Assembly (NCBI GenBank): GCA_964396245.1
Contig: CAYNEO010000026.1
Location: forward strand, 1 to 53,646
From: CAYNEO01 sp964396245
GTDB lineage: Bacteria; Zixibacteria; MSB-5A5; GN15; FEB-12
Length of the DNA stretch: 53,646 nt
Direction: 5' to 3'
Made by a program: the position numbers and the translations under genes
Shown here: positions 17,430 through 25,030 of the stretch, in pieces
How positions within the stretch are numbered: position 1 is the stretch's first letter
How the letters are laid out: each line of letters begins with the position of its first letter
Notes under the pieces: generated by a model
Databases searched by the model: none
The model's input: only the letters and a program-made list of their open reading frames with translations
What the model was told of the DNA's origin: nothing

Positions 17430-19218
17430 TGCTAACTACTCCATTTCGTCGACCGAACTGCAGGTGGAACAGCTTCGAATAGTAGCCGTTCTGCAGGATC
17501 AGTTCGGTGTGGGTGCCGCGTTCGATAATCTCGCCGCGGCGGATGACCAGAATCTGGTCAACATCGAGTATGGTCGAGAGCCGGTGAGCGATGACCAGCG
17601 AAGTCCGCCCGGTCATGATTTTCTGGAGCGAACTCTGGATGGTCCGTTCTGTTTCCGGGTCGACCGAACTGGTCGCTTCATCGAGCACGAGGACATCCGG
17701 GTCAACCGCGAGGGCCCGCGCGAACGAGAGTAACTGGCGTTCACCGCGGCTAAAATTCGCGCCTTTTTCGGAAACCTCGGTGCCGTATTCATCGGGCAAC
17801 CGCCGGATGAAACGCTCGGCCTCGACCGTTCTGGCGGCATCGAAAATCTGATCGTCGGTTCTCTGACCGCCGGTCAAACCAATATTGTCGGCCACCGTGC
17901 CGGGAAAGAGGATGATATCCTGGAGCACGAGTGCGAACCGTTTGCGCAGGTCGGCGATCCTGACATCGCGGATATCGATGCCATCGACGGTGATACGGCC
18001 TTTCTGCGGTTCATAGAAACGCAGTAAAAGCGAGATCACACTAGTCTTTCCGCCGCCGGTCACGCCGGCCAGCGCGACTCGACTTCCGACCGGTATATCG
18101 AAACTCACATCTTTTAATGCGTAGTTATCGTCGCCGGTGTAGGAGAACCAGACATTCTCGAAGCGGATACCCTGTTTCAGGCCGTTCCAGTTGACCGGGC
18201 GTACCGGGTCGATCAGGTGCGGTCGCCTGGACAGGAGGGCGAAAATCCGCTTGGCTCCGGCCACCGCCTTCTGGACGGTCGAGAGCTGTTCGGAAGTCCG
18301 GAACACCGGCTCGAACGAGCGCCAGATCAGGACGATAAACAGCACGATCGTCGCGAAGGGGATACTCCAGACCGAGGCCAGTATCAACACGGCGCCGATC
18401 TTCAGGTACTCAAAGAAGAAGACCGTGTTGAAGAAGATACAGACCGCCACGTTGACATACGCGTCCTGGCTGAACTTCGCCTCGTTGGCCCGATACACCC
18501 GAAGGCGGGCGTAATCACCGCGGTGGAATATCTGCACGATCGACATGCCGTGCAAAAACTCCGTCAGCGATGCCGTCACCTCGGCCATTTTCCGACGCAC
18601 GTCGAAAAACCGGTGAGTGGTCACCCGATGGAAGATGTACACCAGCAGTCCGATGATCGGCAGGGACACGAACAACACTGATGCCAGCCTCCAGTTCATA
18701 TAGAACAGGATGCCGTATATTCCGGCGAGCAGAATCAAGTCGGCCACGAGCAGGACGACGGTGTTGGTGAACATCATCCGAAGCGACTCGGTATCGGATT
18801 CCACGCGGGCCATCAGACGCCCGACCGGGTTGCGGTCGAAGAAGGAAACATCGAGCGAGAGGATATGATCGAACAGCTTGCGCTTGAGATCGAGCATGAT
18901 ATCCTGCCCGATGACTTCCAACTTGACCCGCATGGAATACTGCAGGACGAGCGTGATGATCTGTATGCCGGCGATAGCCAGGGCGAAGTACGCCAATTCG
19001 GCAAAGTCGCCCTTCTTGAGAGGTGCGCCCAGCGCTTTCTGCAGCAACAGCGGCCAGCTCAGCGACAATCCGGTCGCCAGTGCCAGCAACACGAGGCAGA
19101 CACCCAGTCGTGTTCTGTATTTCCGGAGAAACGGCAGCAGCTTGGCGAACGCTTCGCGCGTGCCGATACGTTTTTCGCCGCCGGTCATCTCTTCATTTTC
19201 GTAAAAGTCCGCAACCAT
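17422..19218 (-). CDS. ABC exporter half-transporter, subunit with degenerate signature
   Basis: A 598-residue membrane-plus-ATPase protein, first gene of the exporter pair. The transmembrane domain occupies about residues 25-340. Walker A is GVTGGGKTS, Walker B VLVLDEATSSVD with the catalytic glutamate, and the H-loop LVIAHRLSTILDVD. The ABC signature is FSRGERQLLSFARAL instead of LSGGQ. This residue pattern complements the partner's missing catalytic glutamate, so both changes fall in the same composite ATP site. The ATG at 19218 is chosen, with AGGAT seven bases upstream; a TTG two codons earlier is less likely. Transcription must pass the leader ORF and terminator at 19296-19433, so expression is probably controlled by attenuation. 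Confidence 0.95.
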   Translation of the reverse strand: MVADFYENEEMTGGEKRIGTREAFAKLLPFLRKYRTRLGVCLVLLALATGLSLSWPLLLQKALGAPLKKGDFAELAYFALAIAGIQIITLVLQYSMRVKLEVIGQDIMLDLKRKLFDHILSLDVSFFDRNPVGRLMARVESDTESLRMMFTNTVVLLVADLILLAGIYGILFYMNWRLASVLFVSLPIIGLLVYIFHRVTTHRFFDVRRKMAEVTASLTEFLHGMSIVQIFHRGDYARLRVYRANEAKFSQDAYVNVAVCIFFNTVFFFEYLKIGAVLILASVWSIPFATIVLFIVLIWRSFEPVFRTSEQLSTVQKAVAGAKRIFALLSRRPHLIDPVRPVNWNGLKQGIRFENVWFSYTGDDNYALKDVSFDIPVGSRVALAGVTGGGKTSVISLLLRFYEPQKGRITVDGIDIRDVRIADLRKRFALVLQDIILFPGTVADNIGLTGGQRTDDQIFDAARTVEAERFIRRLPDEYGTEVSEKGANFSRGERQLLSFARALAVDPDVLVLDEATSSVDPETERTIQSSLQKIMTGRTSLVIAHRLSTILDVDQILVIRRGEIIERGTHTELILQNGYYSKLFHLQFGRRNGVVSNA

Positions 19219-19295
19219 GATCAATATCCTATTTCGGTTTCAGTTACAGCCGACGAATCAGTTCAGTTCTTCGTCTCACGGTCCGGCGGAGGAAC

Positions 19296-19330
19296 AAAAA
19301 AAACCCGCCGAACCAGTTGGCGCGGCGGGT
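19296..19330 (-). terminator. Attenuator terminator upstream of the ABC exporter operon
   Basis: On the minus strand ACCCGCCG (19323-19330) pairs with CGGCGGGT (19303-19310) across a 12-base loop and is followed by an unbroken run of eight T. It lies 78 bases before the first ABC start and 22 bases after the leader ORF stop. Its 5' arm can instead pair with leader codons 18-20. It is too far from mscS (over 240 bases, with a strong promoter between) to be that gene's ordinary terminator. Confidence 0.8.
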
Positions 19331-19405
19331 GCAAACTTGCTTGTGAATATCGTCACAATCTACGTTTACACCTCCCGCCGCGGAATTCGCCCGCGAGTAC
19401 GGGCG
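19321..19405 (-). promoter_or_regulatory. Antiterminator pairing and leader hairpin
   Basis: Inside the leader ORF, CGCGGCGGG (19374-19382 on the minus strand, codons Arg18-Gly19-Gly20) is an exact nine-base complement of CCCGCCGCG (19321-19329), which forms most of the terminator's 5' arm. The two pairings are mutually exclusive. A further hairpin, CGCCCG/CGGGCG (19388-19405), sits just upstream over codons 10-15. A ribosome moving smoothly would mask the antiterminator arm and let the terminator form; one stalled early would free it. This is inference from base pairing. Confidence 0.65.
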
Positions 19406-19433
19406 TCGAGATGTTAATCATCTGATTGAACAT
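19353..19433 (-). CDS. Leader peptide ORF of the ABC exporter attenuator
   Basis: A 26-codon frame from the ATG at 19433 to TGA at 19353-19355. The peptide starts MFNQMINISTPVLAG and ends EFRGGRCKRRL, with five basic residues in the last nine. A possible ribosome site AAAGGA lies 12 bases upstream, longer than ideal. Its codons 18-20 form the antiterminator arm that competes with the terminator at 19296-19330. Position, length, overlap with alternative hairpins and location before a drug-type ABC exporter match the design of ribosome-mediated attenuators such as bmrB upstream of bmrCD in Bacillus subtilis. The peptide itself matches no family I recognise, and its role is inferred from this layout. 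Confidence 0.6.
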   Translation of the reverse strand: MFNQMINISTPVLAGEFRGGRCKRRL

Positions 19434-19508
19434 GTAATCTCAGTTTCCTTTCAGCGGTTTTCGTAGATTATGAACACATATTACGTCGACTTTATCGTCA
19501 GGTTTCAA

Positions 19509-19538
19509 AAAATATGCTGATCCCGGTCCGGCTGTCAA
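19509..19538 (-). promoter_or_regulatory. Sigma70-type promoter for leader and ABC operon
   Basis: On the minus strand a perfect TTGACA (plus 19533-19538) and TATTTT (plus 19509-19514) are 18 bases apart. Transcription would begin near 19502, about 70 bases before the leader ATG. A weaker pair, TTGAAA with TAATAT (19478-19508, 19-base spacer), lies just downstream. Confidence 0.65.
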
Positions 19539-19573
19539 GCGAAAAGTGAACTCCGGTGCTCCGAGACGGCAAT

Positions 19574-20674
19574 TTATTCCGACTGTTGACTATTTTCTCC
19601 GGGTGTCGCCTGCGCGGTGTCGACCTCCGACTCGATAAACAGCGTGCGGGTCGGGTATGCGAACCCAATACCTTCCTGCTCGAACTTCCTGAAGAGCTTC
19701 AGGTTAATTTCCTGCTGAATGTCCATGTAGATATTATAGTCGCCCGTGAGGACATAGTAGACCGTCTCGAAATCGAGTGAGGAGTCGCCATATCCCTTGA
19801 AATGCGAGCGATCGAAACGGGTCTGTTCAATGGATTGAATGATTTCCCTGATCATGCCCGGGATTTTCTCGAGTTGGTCAGCGGTAGTTTGATAGATCAC
19901 TCCAATCTGGAACGTAATGCGCCGTTCGGCCATCCGTTTATAGTTCTTGATACGCGCATCGATCAGGTCGGAATTGGTGAAGACGAGCTGCTCGCCAAAG
20001 AGCGAGCGCACGCGGGTCGTCTTGATGCCGATTTTCTCGACGGTGCCGAGCATATCGCCGACAATGATGAAATCGCCAACCTCGAACGGCTTGTCGATCA
20101 GGATGACAACCGAATTGAAGACGTCTTTAAGGATATTCTGCGCAGCCAGGGCGATAGCGATACCGCCAATACCGAGACCGGCGATAAGGGTCGTGATATC
20201 TATGCCGAGGTTGTCGAGTACGATCAACAGGATGATCGACCAGAGCACCAGGCGAGCGAAAAACGAGAGAACGCCGAAGATGGAAACGCTGGCCGGATCC
20301 TGTTCTTTTCTTTTTTTATGCAGGTAGCCGAGATACGCTCCGATCAGGGCGTTAAGCCAGAGCGCGACCTGGAGTGCAATGGCGACGGTCACGACGACGT
20401 GCACGACGGACATCACCTTCGGCGGCAACTGGAGATAGAAGGCTGCGATGGAAAGGCCGATGAGGATCACGAGAAAGCTGTACGTCTTGCTGAATGTGCC
20501 TACAATAATGTCATCGACATTGGTGCCGGTTCGTTCGGCGAGCTTTTTCAGCCGCCCGAGAACAACAATTTGAATGAGCTTGACTATCAGGTAGAAGCCA
20601 AGAGCGATTCCGGCGGCAATAATCCACTGCAGCACCGTATTGTGATAAAAGGTATTTTCGAGAAAGCTGTGCAT
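19574..20674 (-). CDS. MscS-family mechanosensitive channel
   Basis: A 366-residue inner-membrane channel with four or five predicted helices (about residues 15-175) and the C-terminal MscS vestibule. The pore-lining segment (TTLIAGLGIGGIAIALAAQNILKDVF) shows the Gly/Ala packing typical of MscS helix TM3; the beta domain follows with PFEVGDFIIVGDMLGTVEKIG and the conserved TRVRSLFGEQLVFTNSDL. Such channels open under membrane tension and release solutes during hypo-osmotic shock. The ATG at 20674 has GGGAG eight bases upstream. A gap of about 35 bases separates its stop from the ABC leader promoter, so it is probably a separate transcript. It is longer than E. coli MscS (286) and closer to YnaI-size relatives. 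Confidence 0.93.
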   Translation of the reverse strand: MHSFLENTFYHNTVLQWIIAAGIALGFYLIVKLIQIVVLGRLKKLAERTGTNVDDIIVGTFSKTYSFLVILIGLSIAAFYLQLPPKVMSVVHVVVTVAIALQVALWLNALIGAYLGYLHKKRKEQDPASVSIFGVLSFFARLVLWSIILLIVLDNLGIDITTLIAGLGIGGIAIALAAQNILKDVFNSVVILIDKPFEVGDFIIVGDMLGTVEKIGIKTTRVRSLFGEQLVFTNSDLIDARIKNYKRMAERRITFQIGVIYQTTADQLEKIPGMIREIIQSIEQTRFDRSHFKGYGDSSLDFETVYYVLTGDYNIYMDIQQEINLKLFRKFEQEGIGFAYPTRTLFIESEVDTAQATPGENSQQSE

Positions 20675-20714
20675 GAGGCGATCTCCCTTGCGGTTCGAAT
20701 ATGATTCGGCGTGG

Positions 20715-20745
20715 TTGAAAAAGCGTGCAGCCGGTAAATTATACT
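20715..20745 (+). promoter_or_regulatory. Candidate promoter for the SBP-TolC fusion gene
   Basis: TTGAAA (20715-20720) and TATACT (20740-20745) are separated by 19 bases. The predicted transcript has a leader of about 135 bases holding the structure at 20762-20833. Confidence 0.4.
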
Positions 20746-20761
20746 AAAGCCGGCAGCTTTC

Positions 20762-20833
20762 GTCAACGGATTGCGGTATAAAATCTTACATCGGTGCGAC
20801 GGGAAGCGGGTGGGTGGTGAGAATCCGGTTGAC
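20762..20833 (+). promoter_or_regulatory. Structured 5' leader with long stem and G-rich core
   Basis: GTCAACGGATT (20762-20772) can pair with AATCC (20822-20826) plus GTTGAC (20828-20833), giving an 11-bp stem with one bulged G. The enclosed segment holds GGG tracts at 20801, 20808 and 20812 and GG at 20816, a pattern able to form a two-layer, nearly three-layer, RNA G-quadruplex. It lies between a candidate promoter and the fusion gene's ATG. Whether it is a regulator, a ligand-binding RNA or chance is not known. Confidence 0.4.
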
Positions 20834-20887
20834 AAGAGGCCCGGCACAGGTTTTCGTACACCAAAATTCAGAGAGGTAAGCTATTGT

Positions 20888-23260
20888 ATGGCAATACGCT
20901 TTCAAAACCAGATGCGAACCACCACAATGATATCGCTGCTCCTGATCATGTTGTTGCCGGTCGCTGCCGGTGCGAAAACCGCTACAGAAGTCCGTATCGG
21001 CTTCTTTGAAGGAGGGCCATATCCGTTTCAAGACATTCTGCGTCAGCAGTTTCGCGATCAGCTGACAGCCATGATACCTGATGGATACGAGGCTGTATTC
21101 ACGCCCGAGGCATACAAGAACGCGGACTGGAACCCTGATTCGTGCAAGGCCATGGCCAGGGAACTGGCCGACATGAAGGATGTCGACATAGTGGTGACAA
21201 TGGGACCATGGGTGGTGGAGGATCTTCTGGAGGCCGGGTTCAAGAAGCCGATTGTCGCAATGTTTCGCTTTGATCCAGTCAGCGAGGGACTGGTGGACTC
21301 AACGGGCCGGCCGATCGCGAAAAATCTCACGGTCAGGGTCGACCCGCACAAAATTGAAACGGACATCTGGCTGTTAACGCAGTTGATGACTGTGAAGAAG
21401 CTGGGGTTTTTGTATTTTCCAACCGGTCCCGACAGCACCGGGGAGATGAGTTATATCGTTCAGTTGGGGAAGAAGTACGGTTTCGAGGTCGTGACGGCTG
21501 AAGGATACAACAATGTCGGCACCTACGCGTTTTTCAAGGCTTACCAGCGGCTCGCTAAGGAAGGGCTCGATGCGGTGTACATATCACCGTTATGGGGATT
21601 CGATGCCACCAAAACCGAGCAGTTCTTCCTGATGACGAATCGGGATCGTGTACCGGTTTTTTCATCGGAGGGACCGTATCATGTCTTCCGTGGAGCGCTG
21701 GCCTCCAACAGTTCGCCCACGATGATCGGTGCGGCGCGTGATGCCGCCAGCAAAGTCGTGAAGATCATACAGGGGGCGACGCCGGCGGACCTTCCGGTCG
21801 TATTCGCTTCCGAGCCGGTGCTGACTGTTAACGAAGCGACCGCGCGAGAGTGTAATGTCGACGTCCCTTACGACATCCTGATGCACGCAGATGTTATTCC
21901 GGCTCCGCCTTCCGAGGATGCGCTGTATTATACGTTAACTGAAGCGGTATACCAGGCGCTGGCGGCGAATCCGGGATATCGGGCCAAATTCGATGCGCTG
22001 CAGGCGGCTGTCGACGGGGCGTCGCGGGCATGGTCGGAATACATGCCGCATCTCTCGGCATACGGATCAGCCGGGTACGTCAATGACAACACGGTCAACA
22101 ATTCCGCACCGGAATTGGATAACGAACAGTACCGTGCCGGCCTGGTGTTGAGGCAGAAGTTGTTTTCCATGTCGACCATCAGCGCAATTCAGCAAGCTGC
22201 CACGGCGAAAGAAACAGGACAGGCGGCGCTTGATTCGGCGCGGCTCGCGCTCGAGGAGGCGGTTGCGGCCGCATACTACAATTATCTGAAGGCCGGCGAA
22301 GTCGTCGATGCTTACCGGGCATATCGCAGGTGGGTGGATCAGCAGTCGGAACTGGCCAATGCCAGGCAGCAGCTTGACGAGGGACCGGCGGGCGAGACGC
22401 TGCGGTGGAAAATCGAGCAGATGCGGGCGACCCGGCAGATTATCGAAGCTGAAAGCAATGTCCGGGTGGCGAAAGCGCTGTTCAATTTGCTCCTGTCGCA
22501 ACCGGGTGAGACGGCGATAGCGCTGGATACCTCGGTGGCCGCAGCTGACCGATTGTTGAACGGCTATTATCGTCTACAGCCTATTATTAATTCTTCGCCG
22601 GCTCGAGACAATACGATCAACTATCTCGTGGACGTTGCCGTAGACTCGAATCCGGATCTTCGGCGACAGGAGACTGAACTCACGCTGGCCCACCAGAAAC
22701 TGACAGCCAACTCCCGGCGATATCTGCCGACTATCGGTTTTCAAGCTTCGCTGGATTTCGTAGACCGTCTCGCCGACCGTTCGCCGACCTTTTCGGAGAA
22801 ATCCCCGGAGTGGTCGTTGTTCGCTACCGCCGAGCTGCCGATTTTTGCAGGGATGGACAGAATCAGGGAACGGAACGTACTGCAATCGCAGTTGAGTGAG
22901 CGCGAGTACCGCCGAGAGGATGCGCGTCTCACCGTTTACGGATGCGTGAGGCAGGCGGCGCGGCTTTTTCTCGGACGGTTAACGGCCTTGCCGGTGGCAA
23001 TAGAGGCGGACAAGCAGTCGCAGGAATATGTCGCAATCTTCTCGCATGAATATGCGGGCGGACAAGGGACCACCGCCGACATGGTGGATGCCATGAGGAT
23101 CGGGCTCCAGTCGCGACTGGAGTTGATTGAAACGCGATATGATTGCCTGCAATCAGCGGCCGGACTGGCTCGGGCAGCAGGCTGGTCGGTTCGTGAAGAG
23201 TCGGTGGCGCCGGACGAAATAGTCATTCGTCATATTGCCGAGAATATCGACGTGAAGTGA
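20888..23260 (+). CDS. Fusion of ABC-type substrate-binding protein and TolC-like outer membrane channel
   Basis: A 790-residue exported protein joining two normally separate parts. After a signal peptide (about residues 8-29, MISLLLIMLLPVAAGA), residues 30-335 resemble type-1 periplasmic substrate-binding proteins of the ABC_sub_bind kind (VDIVVTMGPWVVEDLL, KKLGFLYFPTG, LDAVYISPLWG, VPVFSSEG). Residues 340-780 are a TolC-type outer membrane efflux protein with the usual two repeats: EAVYQALAANPGYRAK... and a second beginning at VDVAVDSNPDLRRQETELTL, with long coiled helices. The start at 20888 is chosen because GAGAGGT lies 11 bases upstream and the signal peptide follows; Met at 20912 is an alternative. 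No ABC permease or RND gene is adjacent. Such a fusion could place a ligand sensor or capture domain on an efflux duct; the function is inferred only. Confidence 0.85.
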   Translation: MAIRFQNQMRTTTMISLLLIMLLPVAAGAKTATEVRIGFFEGGPYPFQDILRQQFRDQLTAMIPDGYEAVFTPEAYKNADWNPDSCKAMARELADMKDVDIVVTMGPWVVEDLLEAGFKKPIVAMFRFDPVSEGLVDSTGRPIAKNLTVRVDPHKIETDIWLLTQLMTVKKLGFLYFPTGPDSTGEMSYIVQLGKKYGFEVVTAEGYNNVGTYAFFKAYQRLAKEGLDAVYISPLWGFDATKTEQFFLMTNRDRVPVFSSEGPYHVFRGALASNSSPTMIGAARDAASKVVKIIQGATPADLPVVFASEPVLTVNEATARECNVDVPYDILMHADVIPAPPSEDALYYTLTEAVYQALAANPGYRAKFDALQAAVDGASRAWSEYMPHLSAYGSAGYVNDNTVNNSAPELDNEQYRAGLVLRQKLFSMSTISAIQQAATAKETGQAALDSARLALEEAVAAAYYNYLKAGEVVDAYRAYRRWVDQQSELANARQQLDEGPAGETLRWKIEQMRATRQIIEAESNVRVAKALFNLLLSQPGETAIALDTSVAAADRLLNGYYRLQPIINSSPARDNTINYLVDVAVDSNPDLRRQETELTLAHQKLTANSRRYLPTIGFQASLDFVDRLADRSPTFSEKSPEWSLFATAELPIFAGMDRIRERNVLQSQLSEREYRREDARLTVYGCVRQAARLFLGRLTALPVAIEADKQSQEYVAIFSHEYAGGQGTTADMVDAMRIGLQSRLELIETRYDCLQSAAGLARAAGWSVREESVAPDEIVIRHIAENIDVK

Positions 23261-23538
23261 CGGCCATTCGTGGGAGGCGCAAGGCTCCGCGCTTAATATT
23301 CTCCCAGGCATGTCTATTTTGCCACGGGGTGCTTTCTACCCGCACCTGTGCGACGTACTGCGGTACTTGCCGCCATGATGGTCGTATCAGTTGTTCGAAG
23401 ATTCTCAGGAGGACGCGGAAACTGTGCAGTCGCATGTCCGGTTCAAGAATCAAACGCCGTTCCTGACCGGTTTTTCACGAAAAAACCTTCCGGTTGCTCA
23501 TAAAAGTTCGTTTATAGGTACGGACACAGGAGGATTAC

Positions 23539-23850
23539 CTGAGCTACTTTCTGATAACGTACAGGCCGCCGCGGAAAAATTTTCCGGGTGATGCTACCGG
23601 GCCGGAGACGGCAATCATCGGCGAGCATTTCGAATTTCTGAAACGGCTGCTCGCAGAACGGCGCTTGATTTTCGCCGGGCGCCGCGAGGATGCGGGACTG
23701 GGAATCGCCGTTGTCGATGTAGAGAGCGAGTCAACGGCTCGTTCGATTCTGGAGAGCGACCCGGCCGTAAGCGGCGGTGTTTTTTCCGGAGAGGTCGCAC
23801 CCTTTCGGGTGGCGCTGATGGCTGACTGGATAGCTTTTGACGGCGAATAG
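23539..23850 (+). CDS. YciI-family protein with a CTG start codon
   Basis: A 103-residue YciI-like protein (dimeric alpha-beta barrel, ferredoxin-like fold). The predicted N-terminus, M(CTG)SYFLITYRPPRKNFPGD, matches the usual YciI opening, and IIGEHFEFLKRLLAERRLIFAGR, LGIAVVDVESESTARSILES and DPAVSGG...PFRVAL follow in family order, with the conserved His and Asp. The frame has no ATG, GTG or TTG before residue 43, and a TAG lies eight codons upstream of the CTG. AGGAGG (23528-23533) sits exactly five bases before CTG at 23539, so CTG initiation is well supported. It precedes the PLP enzyme gene by 50 bases on the same strand, probably as one transcript. YciI proteins are mostly uncharacterised; some act as small-molecule dehalogenases or isomerases. 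Confidence 0.8.
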   Translation: MSYFLITYRPPRKNFPGDATGPETAIIGEHFEFLKRLLAERRLIFAGRREDAGLGIAVVDVESESTARSILESDPAVSGGVFSGEVAPFRVALMADWIAFDGE

Positions 23851-23900
23851 CCGGTCACGGGTCGCAGTTGCCGCCGAGCGTGCGAGTCAGGGTAAAGACT

Positions 23901-25016
23901 ATGATGGATAACAACATAACAAGTATCGAACAGATCGATACGCCGGCTCTTCTGATCGAAAACGCCATCTTGATGGATAATATCGGTCGGATGCAGGCGA
24001 TGGCGGAAACCAACGGCGTCACGCTTCGCCCGCATATCAAAAGCCACAAGATGCCGGAAATAGCGCATATGCAGGTGGAAGCAGGGGCGCGGGGGATTGC
24101 GGTCGCAAAGCTGGGCGAGGCGCAGGTGATGGCCCGTCACGGTCTCAATGATATTCAGGTCGCGAACGAACTGGTGACGCCATTCAAATTCGAGCGGTTA
24201 CTGGCACTTCAGAGTATCGGCCCGGTCACGTGTGCGGTGGATTCGGCTGCGAATGTCGGGGCGCTGGCGGAATATTTTTCCGCCCGTGACCGTGAACTGG
24301 CCGTGCTGATAGAGATTGACACCGGCTTACACAGGTGCGGTCTGCAATCGGCCGGAGCGGTTGTGGAACTGGCAAAACACATCGATGCGCTCACCGGCGT
24401 TCGGTTGCAGGGGCTGATGACACATGCCGGCCACGTGTATGGTGCGTCTGATCGCGAGGAAGTCGAGCGGATAGGCCGGCACGAGGGGGAGATGACGGTC
24501 AGGCTGGCGGAAGCAGTGCGGTCAGCGAGGATTCCGGTGGAGGTTGTCAGTGTCGGTTCGACGCCAACGGCCCCGTATGCTGCGGCAGTCGATGGCGTGA
24601 CGGAAATTCGCCCCGGCAATTACGTTTTCAACGACATGATACAGGTTTCACTTGGCGCGGCCATGCTGGAAGATTGTGCGCTCAGCGTGCTGGCGACGGT
24701 TATCAGTGTCCCGACTCGCGACCGGGCGGTGATCGACGCCGGAAGCAAGGCGCTGGGGACAGATCGCGGTGCGCATGGCAACCAAAAACTGTCCGATTTT
24801 GGACACATCGCGGGCAAATCGGCAAGCCTGGAGCGGCTTTCCGAGGAACACGGGATGATCACATTCGAGAAGGAAACGTTCCGCATACGGGAGAGGGTTC
24901 GCATCATTCCCAACCATGCGTGTCCGGTCGCCAATCTCTTTGAGCAGGCCTGGCTTGTCGACGGAGAAAAGGTGCTGAAGGCGATTCCTGTCGAGGCGCG
25001 GGCAAAAATGACGTGA
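23901..25016 (+). CDS. D-threonine aldolase / D-serine dehydratase-like PLP enzyme
   Basis: A 371-residue enzyme of the fold-III alanine-racemase-like family that includes D-threonine aldolase and eukaryotic-type D-serine dehydratase. The N-terminal barrel carries LRPHIKSHK, whose Lys47 is the expected PLP Schiff-base residue; LIEIDTGLHRCGL and VVSVGSTPT line the phosphate pocket. The C-terminal domain ends with RIIPNHACPVANLF, whose His and Cys form the metal site typical of the DSD1/DTA group. The ATG at 23901 is preferred over a frame extension to 23868; AGGG lies a few bases upstream. It follows the YciI gene by 50 bases and converges with pgsA. It probably cleaves or dehydrates D-amino acids; which reaction cannot be told from sequence. 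Confidence 0.9.
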   Translation: MMDNNITSIEQIDTPALLIENAILMDNIGRMQAMAETNGVTLRPHIKSHKMPEIAHMQVEAGARGIAVAKLGEAQVMARHGLNDIQVANELVTPFKFERLLALQSIGPVTCAVDSAANVGALAEYFSARDRELAVLIEIDTGLHRCGLQSAGAVVELAKHIDALTGVRLQGLMTHAGHVYGASDREEVERIGRHEGEMTVRLAEAVRSARIPVEVVSVGSTPTAPYAAAVDGVTEIRPGNYVFNDMIQVSLGAAMLEDCALSVLATVISVPTRDRAVIDAGSKALGTDRGAHGNQKLSDFGHIAGKSASLERLSEEHGMITFEKETFRIRERVRIIPNHACPVANLFEQAWLVDGEKVLKAIPVEARAKMT

Positions 25017-25030
25017 TTACGTCGCTCCGC

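Noticed and set aside
20797..20850. Cobalamin-riboswitch-like bases (GGGAAG ... GGTGAGAATCC) in the fusion gene leader
   Set aside because: The 3' B12 box (AGYCNGGANACC-type) is missing and spacing is off; the long stem and G tracts explain the same bases. An Infernal search with RF00174 would decide.
23261..23538. Short frames between the fusion gene and the YciI gene
   Set aside because: Neither strand gives a recognisable protein; a small hairpin near 23470-23490 lacks a T tract.
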